Of a stretch of 40,748 nt of DNA, positions 23,988 through 29,971 are shown piece after piece. Each line of letters starts with the position of its first letter. The first letter of the stretch is position 1. The stretch is taken from NCBI GenBank assembly GCA_017552965.1, contig JAFZNQ010000045.1, forward strand, positions 1-40,748, read 5' to 3'. Origin of the DNA: Abditibacteriota bacterium (GTDB lineage Bacteria > Armatimonadota > UBA5829). Both the position numbers and the translations under genes were made by a program. The notes under the pieces are model-generated. The model was not told where the DNA came from. It did not search any database and worked only from the letters and a program-made list of their open reading frames with translations.

Positions 23988-24046
23988 ATTATAAGCCCCG
24001 GCAGGCGCTGTGCACCTGCCGGGGCTTATAATTGAGCCGAGATGAC
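23988..24046 (+). repeat. 18-bp palindrome plus anchor after the TM2 gene
   Basis: Arms 23988-24005 and 24015-24032 (core ATAAGCCCCGGCAGG) pair perfectly around CGCTGTGCA; then anchor CCGAGATGAC (24037-24046) and ATTGGGTTG. A further GGGATGAC lies at 24075-24082. The stem may terminate the TM2 transcript though no T-run follows on the plus strand. Confidence 0.7.
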
Positions 24047-24117
24047 ATTGGGTTGTCAGTACAACGCCGCCGCTGGGATGACCGGAGAAAAATGGGGATC
24101 GGCGGCGGGGAAAACGG

Positions 24118-24210
24118 TGTCATCCCGGCCCCAAGCCCTGCGGGCTTGGGGCCGGAACCCCCTTCAATGGAACCGCGAGCCCCGGCAACGGCCAAGCCCA
24201 ACAGGACAAA
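24118..24210 (+). repeat. GC-rich palindrome module, copy 3; 93-bp direct repeat
   Basis: Same as 22078-22170 apart from three bases; stem 24125-24138 with 24142-24155. It ends 27 bases before the first TCTTTACTT repeat of the Fic promoter. Confidence 0.85.
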
Positions 24211-24236
24211 TCCCAAGTGGTTCCTGGGCTCTTGGA

Positions 24237-24309
24237 TCTTTACTTTTCCCGTTGATCCTGCCGAAAATGTCTTTACTTTTTCCTGTCGGGGGCGTATAAT
24301 AAGTAAAGA
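24237..24309 (+). promoter_or_regulatory. Fic promoter with three TCTTTACTT operator-like repeats
   Basis: TTTACT (24272-24277), 17 bases, TATAAT (24295-24300). TCTTTACTT occurs at 24237-24245 and 24270-24278 and inverted at 24301-24309, so copies overlap the -35 box and the start region, spaced 33 and 31 bases (about three helical turns). The gene product has an HTH domain, so self-regulation is likely. Confidence 0.6.
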
Positions 24310-24325
24310 AAAGCGAGGGCTTGAT

Positions 24326-25237
24326 ATGATTTCCTACAAAGGGCTGGAAGCCAAACTGAAGGAACGGGGCATCACGCGCTCCCATCTGACAAAAGAACCG
24401 GGTATATCCTCCCGGACGATCGCCAGGATCGGCCGCGGGGAAAAGCTGTCCAGGGCGGTGATGGAGAAGCTGTGCGCCTACTTTGCCTGTGAAGCCGGCG
24501 ACCTGTGCCGCCGGGTGTCGGACAATCCGATCCTGCAGACTCTCCGCGATGAAAAGGAGGCGGGGATCTCCGGCGGGCTGTACCATGAGCTGCAGGTGCG
24601 CATGACCTACAACTCGAACCACATCGAGGGCAGCCGGCTGACGGAGCGGCAGACTCGCCTGATATTTGAGACGCGCACCCTCGACACGTCGGGCGGAGTG
24701 CCGGTGGACGATATTCTGGAAACGGTGCACCACTTCCGCGCCGTTGACTACGTGATCGACTGTGCGGAAGACGAGCTGACCGAAGAGATCATCAGGACGC
24801 TGCACGGGATCCTTTTGCGCGACACGAAGGACGCCTCTCTCGACTGGTTTGCGGTGGGGGATTATAAACGGCGGCCCAACGTAGTGGGCGGGCTTGAAAC
24901 GGTGAAGCCGAAGGACGTTCCCGCCCGGATGAAAGCCCTGCTGGACGTTTACAACGCGAGGCCCGAGGTCACGATCCACGACGTCATCGCTTTCCATGCG
25001 GAGTTCGAGAAGATCCACCCATTTCAGGACGGCAACGGCAGAGTGGGCCGGCTCATTGCGCTGAAGGAATGCCTGCGGCACGGCATCGTCCCCTTTCTCA
25101 TTGAGGACAGCAAGAAGGCCTATTACTACCGCGGACTGTCCGAATGGGACCGGGAAAAGGGCTGGCTCACGGACACCTGCCTCGACGGGCAGGACACGTT
25201 CAAAAAGCTGTTGGCCATGTTTGCCGCGGACGACTGA
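24326..25237 (+). CDS. HTH-Fic protein (predicted AMP transferase)
   Basis: A 303-residue protein. The ATG at 24326 lies six bases after GAGGG and 26 after the TATAAT box, so longer in-frame starts are rejected. Residues 1-65 form a Cro/CI-type helix-turn-helix (GITRSHLTKEPGISSRTIARIG). Residues about 85-270 form the Fic domain: the inhibitory motif S97-N-H-I-E101-G102 and the complete catalytic loop HPFQDGNGRVGR (His231 to Arg242). Fic enzymes move AMP (or other phosphate-containing groups) onto hydroxyl side chains of target proteins; the intact (S/T)xxxE(G/N) suggests the enzyme is normally held inactive. No separate antitoxin gene lies next to it. Probable self-regulated stress or defence protein; target unknown. 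Confidence 0.88.
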   Translation: MISYKGLEAKLKERGITRSHLTKEPGISSRTIARIGRGEKLSRAVMEKLCAYFACEAGDLCRRVSDNPILQTLRDEKEAGISGGLYHELQVRMTYNSNHIEGSRLTERQTRLIFETRTLDTSGGVPVDDILETVHHFRAVDYVIDCAEDELTEEIIRTLHGILLRDTKDASLDWFAVGDYKRRPNVVGGLETVKPKDVPARMKALLDVYNARPEVTIHDVIAFHAEFEKIHPFQDGNGRVGRLIALKECLRHGIVPFLIEDSKKAYYYRGLSEWDREKGWLTDTCLDGQDTFKKLLAMFAADD

Positions 25238-25375
25238 CCGCGGTGCGATACTCTTCCGGCGGTGGGTCTGATGCCTAACTTCTTGCGCTGCGTTCTTCCC
25301 GTCTGTACCTTTGTCCGGGTCCTCCCGCCGGCCCTCTCCTATAGCCACCGCTCACGGCCTTTTGTACGGCTCCCC

Positions 25376-25426
25376 CATCCGCCTTTTGCGCAGACTTCGT
25401 CTGCTTATAAGGAAGAAAGGCGGATG
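25376..25426 (+). repeat. Structured intergenic element type A, copy 3
   Basis: Outer 11-bp stem CATCCGCCTTT (25376-25386) with AAAGGCGGATG (25416-25426); inner hairpin GCAGAC-TTC-GTCTGC (25390-25404); 3' spacer TTATAAGGAAG, which keeps the AAGGAA seen in copies 1 and 2. Just before it, 25318-25337 repeats the CCTCCCGCCGGCCCTCTCC leader of copy 1, here with the hairpin lost. Confidence 0.65.
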
Positions 25427-25447
25427 GTGCCCCCGAAGGTCTCTTAC

Positions 25448-25505
25448 CGGAAAATGCCTGAAACGCATTCGCGTTTCATCGGTATACATTTTCCGCCGAG
25501 ATGAC
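25448..25505 (+). repeat. Structured intergenic element type B, copy 2
   Basis: Outer stem CGGAAAATG (25448-25456) with CATTTTCCG (25487-25495); inner hairpin TGAAACGC-ATTC-GCGTTTCA (25459-25478); spacer TCGGTATA; anchor CCGAGATGAC (25496-25505). All arms differ from copy 1 but all still pair. Confidence 0.7.
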
Positions 25506-25545
25506 GCCGTGAGCTATGCCGGCGGACCCGACCTGGATCTCAAAG

Positions 25546-25601
25546 CGCAAACGGCTTTACGCTGTCGCGTTTGATATGTTGCCGTTTGCGCAGAGATGAC
25601 A
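25546..25601 (+). repeat. Structured intergenic element type B, copy 3
   Basis: Outer stem GCGCAAACGGC (25546-25556) with GCCGTTTGCGC (25582-25592); inner ACGC-TGTC-GCGT (25560-25571); spacer TTGATATGTT; anchor GAGATGAC (25594-25601) followed by ACGCGGGG. Confidence 0.65.
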
Positions 25602-25631
25602 CGCGGGGCGCGACGGCAATACAACTGCTTT

Positions 25632-25798
25632 TTGCCCCGCTTATACGGCCCCTTCCACCTGTCGCCTCACGCAAACCTTCTCTCCGCCTTTGTACGGCCC
25701 CCCCAACGGCTTTCAGCCGTCGGTGCCCCCGTAGATCTCCAACGGTGGCGAAGGTCCCGCCACCGCTGGGATGACGGCGGAGTGAGCGGCGGGATGAC
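25632..25798 (+). repeat. Mosaic of intergenic modules before the kor operon
   Basis: Starts with the 21 bases shared with 14347-14367. Then small hairpins (ACGGC/GCCGT about 25714) and an 8-bp stem CGGTGGCG (25743-25750) with CGCCACCG (25758-25765) followed by anchor GGGATGAC (25768-25775), and another anchor GGGATGAC (25791-25798). Short open frames here lack ribosome sites and are not supported as genes. Confidence 0.55.
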
Positions 25799-25833
25799 TC
25801 GCGGGGCTCTGGCGATAGACCCATGGGCCTTTC

Positions 25834-25862
25834 TTTACATAGCAGCAGCGAAGTAGTATAAT
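25834..25862 (+). promoter_or_regulatory. Promoter of the 2-oxoacid:ferredoxin oxidoreductase operon
   Basis: TTTACA (25834-25839), 17 bases, TATAAT (25857-25862): eleven of twelve consensus positions. GGAGGAG (25887-25893) precedes the first ATG. Confidence 0.75.
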
Positions 25863-25898
25863 ATTATATGGTGACAATCTGTTGCCGGAGGAGATCCT

Positions 25899-26102
25899 AT
25901 GGGAAAAATCATCATAGACAAGGAGCGCTGCAAGGGCTGCGGCCTGTGCGCGCATTTTTGTCCTAAGAAATGTATAGTGATAGCTGACGAGATCAATCAG
26001 AAGGGATACAAGCCCGCGGCCTTTGCCAAGGAGGACGCCTGCGTAGGCTGCGCCATCTGCGCCACCATGTGTCCCGACGTGTGTATAGAGGTGTACAAAT
26101 GA
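25899..26102 (+). CDS. 2-oxoacid:ferredoxin oxidoreductase, delta (ferredoxin-like) subunit
   Basis: A 67-residue two-cluster ferredoxin. First [4Fe-4S] motif Cys11, 14, 17, 21 (CKGCGLCAHFCP), second Cys48, 51, 54, 58 (CVGCAICATMCP). It passes electrons from the thiamine-diphosphate subunit to free ferredoxin. It is first in the four-gene operon and its stop overlaps the alpha-subunit start (ATGA). Order delta-alpha-beta-gamma is usual for the KOR/VOR type; the acid used (2-oxoglutarate or branched-chain keto acids) cannot be fixed from the sequence. Confidence 0.9.
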   Translation: MGKIIIDKERCKGCGLCAHFCPKKCIVIADEINQKGYKPAAFAKEDACVGCAICATMCPDVCIEVYK

Positions 26103-27181
26103 GCAAAAAGCTGATGAAAGGCAATTCCGCCCTGTGCTACGGAGCCATAGCGGCGGGCTGCGACGCCTTTTTCGGATATCCCATTACACCCCAGAACGAA
26201 GTGCCCGAGTATATGTCCTGGATGATGCCCGAAAAGGGCAGAGTCTTCGTGCAGGCCGAGTCCGAGGTGGCCGCCATCAACATGGTGTACGGCGCTGCCG
26301 CGTCGGGTATGAGAGCCATGACCAGCTCTTCCTCTCCGGGGGTGTCCCTGAAGCAGGAAGGGCTCAGCTACATAGCCGCCGCCGAGTTGCCCGCGGTGGT
26401 CTGCAACGTGCAGAGGGCGGGCCCCGGTCTGGGAGGCATCCTGGCCGGTCAGGGCGATTATTTTCAGGCGGTAAAGGGAGGAGGCCACGGCGATTACAGG
26501 CTGATCACCCTGGCTCCCTGGTCCGTGCAGGAGTGCTACGACTTCATGGCCCTGGCCTTTGACCTGGCGGACAAATACCGCAATCCCGTGTGCATGCTGC
26601 TGGACGGCGTGGTAGGCCAGATGCAGGAAGCCATAGACCTGCATCCCGTGGAGATCCGCAGATACGACAAGCCCTGGGCAGCCGACGGGACCCCCAAGGC
26701 TGAAAAGGCTGTGATCAACAGCCTGTGGGTGGAGCCTCAGGTGCTGGAAGACCTGAACGAGCGTATCAAAGCCAAATACAGGGCCTGCGCCGCCGCCGAG
26801 ACCAGGTATGAAGAATACATGACTGAGGACGCCGAGCTGGTCCTGGTGGGCTACGGCACTTCTGCCCGGGTGGCCAAGACCGTGGTGGACAACGCCCGCC
26901 GGGAAGGCCTGAAGATAGGCATGTTCCGCCCCGTCACCCTGTTTCCGTTCCCTTACGGCCGCCTGGCAGAGATGACCGAGGCGGGCAAGCGGTTCCTGGT
27001 GCTGGAGATGAGCACCGGCCAGATGGTGGAAGACGTGATGCTGGCCGCCTGCGGCAGGACCTCAGTGGACTTTTACGGCAGAACGGGCGGATTTGTGATG
27101 ACGCCGGATGAGGTGCTGGACAAGGCAAAGCAGGTCATGGCGTCGCCTGCCGATCCCTGTCAAAGGAGTTGGGAACTGTAA
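26099..27181 (+). CDS. 2-oxoacid:ferredoxin oxidoreductase, alpha subunit (KorA/VorB type)
   Basis: A 360-residue cytoplasmic subunit starting at ATG 26099, which overlaps the delta stop. Typical features: GNSALCYGAIAAGCDAFFGYPITPQNEVPEY at residues 8-38 (pyrimidine-binding domain), AESEVAAINMVYGAAASGMRAMTSSSSPG near 58-85, and in the C-terminal part VLVGYGTSARVAKTVVDNAR and GMFRPVTLFPFPY. Length agrees with the family. With beta, gamma and delta it carries out CoA-dependent oxidative decarboxylation of a 2-oxo acid with reduction of ferredoxin, reversible in anaerobes. Confidence 0.9.
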   Translation: MSKKLMKGNSALCYGAIAAGCDAFFGYPITPQNEVPEYMSWMMPEKGRVFVQAESEVAAINMVYGAAASGMRAMTSSSSPGVSLKQEGLSYIAAAELPAVVCNVQRAGPGLGGILAGQGDYFQAVKGGGHGDYRLITLAPWSVQECYDFMALAFDLADKYRNPVCMLLDGVVGQMQEAIDLHPVEIRRYDKPWAADGTPKAEKAVINSLWVEPQVLEDLNERIKAKYRACAAAETRYEEYMTEDAELVLVGYGTSARVAKTVVDNARREGLKIGMFRPVTLFPFPYGRLAEMTEAGKRFLVLEMSTGQMVEDVMLAACGRTSVDFYGRTGGFVMTPDEVLDKAKQVMASPADPCQRSWEL

Positions 27182-27918
27182 TGGAAAAAGTTTTTTCGAG
27201 GACCAAGGGCCTCAAGGACAAAGAGTTTTCGTATTGCGGCGGCTGTCTTCATTCGGTGGTCCACCGTCTGGTGGCGGAAAACCTGGAGGAGATGGGGCTG
27301 CTGGATAGCGCCATAGGCGTGTGTCCCGTGGGCTGCGCCGTGTTCATGTATGACTTTATCAACTGCGACATGATAGAGGCCGCTCACGGCCGGGCGCCCG
27401 CAGTGGCTACCGGAGTCAAGCGCACCCATCCCGACCACCTGGTGTTCACCTATCAGGGCGACGGCGACCTGGCCAGTATCGGCATGGCCGAGATAGTCCA
27501 CGCTGCCAACCGCGGCGAGAACTTCACCGTGATCTTTATCAACAACGGCATCTACGGCATGACAGGCGGCCAGATGGCCCCTACCACTCTGGTGGGACAA
27601 AAGGCCACCACCTGCCAGGCAGGCAGGGATCCCAGCACCCACGGCATGCCCATACACATGGCGGAAATGCTGGCCACTCTGGACCTGCCCTGCTACATAG
27701 AAAGAGTGTCTCCCATAGATCCCGCCGGCGTCCGCAAGACCAAGGCCGCCATCAAAAAGGCTTTTCAGAAACAGCTGGACGGCAAGGGCTTTTCGCTCAT
27801 TGAAGTGCTGTCCAACTGCCCTACCCAGTGGGGGATGACTCCCGTGGATTCGCTGACATGGGTGAAGGAACACGTCATGGAGGTCTATCCTCTGGGCGTC
27901 AAGAAGGAGCGAGACTAA
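27181..27918 (+). CDS. 2-oxoacid:ferredoxin oxidoreductase, beta (TPP-binding) subunit
   Basis: A 245-residue subunit whose start (ATG 27181) overlaps the alpha stop by one base. The thiamine diphosphate motif is GDGDLASIGMAEIVHAANR (from about residue 93) ending in INNGIYGMTGGQMAPTT. Conserved cysteines in FSYCGGCLH and IGVCPVGC suggest the near-N-terminal region that in the family is WCPGCGH; here it reads YCGGCLH. It forms the catalytic core with the alpha subunit. Confidence 0.9.
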   Translation: MEKVFSRTKGLKDKEFSYCGGCLHSVVHRLVAENLEEMGLLDSAIGVCPVGCAVFMYDFINCDMIEAAHGRAPAVATGVKRTHPDHLVFTYQGDGDLASIGMAEIVHAANRGENFTVIFINNGIYGMTGGQMAPTTLVGQKATTCQAGRDPSTHGMPIHMAEMLATLDLPCYIERVSPIDPAGVRKTKAAIKKAFQKQLDGKGFSLIEVLSNCPTQWGMTPVDSLTWVKEHVMEVYPLGVKKERD

Positions 27919-28451
27919 TGTATGCAGAAGCGATTTTTGCCGGAATGGGAGGACAGGGGGCCCTGCTGGCCGCTCAGATCCTGGCCCACGCCGGCGTGCA
28001 TGAAAACAGAAACGTGGTGTGGTATCCCGCCTACGGCCCCGAGACCAGAGGCGGCACGGCGACCTGCACCCTGATAATATCCGACGAGCAGATCGGCGCC
28101 CCCATCGCCACCCATCCCGAGATACTGGTGGCCTTCAACCAGACCATGCTGGACGGCTACATAGACAAGGTGAAGCAGGGCGGCATCGTGATCTACAACA
28201 GCGATCTGGCCAAGGCGCCGGACAGACAGGACGTGACCAGCTGCCCCATCCCCGCCAACTCCATCGCCATGGAGGCGGGCAATATGAGGAGCCAGAATAT
28301 GGCCATGGTGGGGGCCTACACCCGCATCACGGGCATAGTGAAGCCTGATTCCGTGCAGTGGGCCATGGAAAACCATTTCCCCGAAAAGGCCAAAAAGGCC
28401 ATTCCCGTCAACATGGAAGCCCTGCGCAAGGGCTACGAAGCGGCCAAATAA
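27918..28451 (+). CDS. 2-oxoacid:ferredoxin oxidoreductase, gamma subunit
   Basis: A 177-residue subunit starting at ATG 27918 in a TAATG overlap with beta, with AAGGAGCGAG upstream. Family marks are IFAGMGGQGALLAAQILAHAG at the N terminus, WYPAYGPETRGGTATCTLIIS and VAFNQTMLDGYIDKVKQGGI. It binds CoA in related enzymes. It is the last gene of the operon and is followed by an intrinsic terminator. Confidence 0.9.
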   Translation: MYAEAIFAGMGGQGALLAAQILAHAGVHENRNVVWYPAYGPETRGGTATCTLIISDEQIGAPIATHPEILVAFNQTMLDGYIDKVKQGGIVIYNSDLAKAPDRQDVTSCPIPANSIAMEAGNMRSQNMAMVGAYTRITGIVKPDSVQWAMENHFPEKAKKAIPVNMEALRKGYEAAK

Positions 28452-28492
28452 GCCCGCGGGCTGTTGGCGTAAGACTGCCGAAATATGAATAG

Positions 28493-28523
28493 AGCAGGTC
28501 TCGTGCGAGACCTGCTATTTTTT
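28493..28523 (+). terminator. Intrinsic terminator of the kor operon
   Basis: Stem AGCAGGTCTCG (28493-28503) with CGAGACCTGCT (28506-28516), then ATTTTTT. It is followed at once by GTCCCGTTC of the bipartite motif. Confidence 0.85.
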
Positions 28524-28552
28524 GTCCCGTTCATTTTAACGTCATATCGGCG
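28524..28552 (+). repeat. Bipartite intergenic motif, copy 2, with anchor
   Basis: GTCCCGTTC (28524-28532), seven variable bases, CGTCATATCGGCG (28540-28552). Same spacing as the copies at 14061 and 31946. Confidence 0.7.
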
Positions 28553-28616
28553 ACAAGCCGATAGGCTTGGCGGTAAGATATCCCGAACGATAGAAATGCC
28601 GGCCTTCGTTTCCGAC

Positions 28617-28860
28617 AGGCCAGAGCGGGACAAAAGGAAAGACCCTTTTTGACTAACTTCCCCCGGCGGTGGGCCTGTGTCGTTCCCGGGGTTCGCCGAC
28701 AGTTTGATCGAGATTTCTTACCGCCTGTGCCCTGCGGCACAGGCGCCGAAATGACGGGGTCCCCGACCGCCGGATCAGCGAGGACGACACCCCGGGGACG
28801 GGATCCCCTTCAACAGAGCCGTCGGCCTTCGGCCACGGACAAGCCAGAGCGGGACAAGAA
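28617..28860 (+). repeat. Mosaic of intergenic modules between kor and the metallophosphatase
   Basis: Contains CAGAGCGGGACAAAAGG (about 28620), an inverted relative of CCTTTTGTCCCGTTC. Then a 10-bp palindrome CGCCTGTGCC-CTGC-GGCACAGGCG (28722-28745) leading into GCCGAAATGAC, and from about 28795 a shortened copy of the GC-rich module tail (GGGGACGGGATCCCCTTC...ACAAGCCAGAGCGGGACAA). No gene is supported in 28452-28957. Confidence 0.6.
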
Positions 28861-28895
28861 ACGCCCTTCGCGGGCGCTTACGCGCCTACGAATGG

Positions 28896-28939
28896 CAAAA
28901 AAATGTGTGTCCGCAGGCGCAAAGCGCCTGCGGACACAC
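28896..28939 (-). terminator. Terminator of the rng/metallophosphatase operon
   Basis: Perfect 16-bp stem GTGTGTCCGCAGGCGC (28905-28920) with its complement (28924-28939) around AAA; on the minus strand seven T follow. It lies 19 bases past the minus-strand stop. Confidence 0.85.
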
Positions 28940-28957
28940 TCTGTTTCCCGCGTTTTG

Positions 28958-29971
28958 TTATTTGATGAGCCCCAGGGGCTTCCAGTATTTTTCGAGAATG
29001 GCCTTTGCTTCCGGGTCGTCCGGGTATTCGGAGGTCATGGGCACCAGCTTTGCCGTGTATTTGCCCACGGCCCAGGAGCCGTCCTGCTGCTTGCATATCT
29101 TCAGGTCTATGCGGCCTGTGGCCACTCCGTATTCGCCTGCCGAGCAGACTATTACTCCGTTCACGTTCTTGTCCCGGACAGGCCTGCCCGCGGCGGAAAA
29201 GAGAGGCGTCGGCAGCCAAGTGTGGGTGTGTCCGCCCACGATCAGGTCGATGTCCTTGCAGCGGTTGGCCATGACCATATCGTCTATGATGCCGGCGTGG
29301 GACAGGCAGATGATCAGGTCGGTCCGGCTCTTCAGCTCTTCCACCACCTTTGCCGCTTCGTCCACGGCGTCAGTGAACTCGTAGCCCTCCGTGGACTTGT
29401 AAGACGCGCTGGAGGGCGCTGTCACTGAGAATATGCCTATCCGCAGCCCCTCCGCTTCCTTGATGATATAGGGGGTAAAGGCTCTCTTGCCGTCCTTATA
29501 GACGTTGGCGCACAAAAAAGGAAAACGGGCTTCCTTTTGCCTCTCGGCCAGTATGTCCATGGACGCGGGAGTCGGCTTGCCCTTGTATTCGTCCCCCTTG
29601 AATTCGTTGTTGCCTATGGCCGCCGCATCGTATTTCATCAGGTTCATCAGCTCTATGTCGGGCTTGCCCTCCAGTCTGCGGGCGGGGCCCCGGGTAAAGA
29701 TGTCGCCGGCGTCCAGCAGCAGCACCGTGTGCTGCGTGTATTTGCGCACCGATTTGATATAGGAGGCTCTTCTGCATACGCCCCCCACGTCTTCGGTGAC
29801 GCCCAGGGCGGCGGCGTCGGGCTCCGTGTAGCTCTCATGAGGGAGCAGCATGCCGTGGACGTCGTTGGTAAACAGCACTGTCAGGGCGGCGTCTCCGGCG
29901 CCGCAGCCGCATTGAAGCAGCAGCCCCAGCAGCAGCGCCGCGATAATGATGTGGTGTAGCTTCTTAAACAT
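28958..29971 (-). CDS. Metallophosphatase, 5'-nucleotidase (UshA-like) family, probable lipoprotein
   Basis: A 337-residue exported protein. The N terminus MFKKLHHIIIAALLLGLLLQCGCG is a signal peptide with a lipobox-like LLQC, so lipid anchoring is likely. The calcineurin-like fold is shown by LFTNDVHGMLL (metal site 1), LLLDAGDIFTRGP, AIGNNEFKGD (GNxE in place of the usual GNHE/D), LIICLSHAG and IVGGHTHTWLP. The usual C-terminal nucleotide-binding domain of UshA is absent: the protein is only the phosphoesterase half. Substrate is a phosphate monoester or nucleotide outside the membrane. Its start overlaps the end of the RNase gene by eight bases. Confidence 0.85.
   Translation of the reverse strand: MFKKLHHIIIAALLLGLLLQCGCGAGDAALTVLFTNDVHGMLLPHESYTEPDAAALGVTEDVGGVCRRASYIKSVRKYTQHTVLLLDAGDIFTRGPARRLEGKPDIELMNLMKYDAAAIGNNEFKGDEYKGKPTPASMDILAERQKEARFPFLCANVYKDGKRAFTPYIIKEAEGLRIGIFSVTAPSSASYKSTEGYEFTDAVDEAAKVVEELKSRTDLIICLSHAGIIDDMVMANRCKDIDLIVGGHTHTWLPTPLFSAAGRPVRDKNVNGVIVCSAGEYGVATGRIDLKICKQQDGSWAVGKYTAKLVPMTSEYPDDPEAKAILEKYWKPLGLIK

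Noticed and set aside
22340-24330. An insertion sequence or transposon around the EVE/TM2/Fic region
   Set aside because: No transposase, terminal inverted repeats or target-site duplication could be seen, only the direct 93-bp repeats.
24326-25237. Fic gene as half of a two-gene toxin-antitoxin pair
   Set aside because: No small FiT/Phd-like gene adjoins it; the inhibitory motif is inside the same protein.
25262-25856. Several overlapping short frames (60-90 codons) on both strands
   Set aside because: They run through the palindrome modules, lack ribosome sites, and read as low-complexity Arg/Pro-rich translations of repeats.
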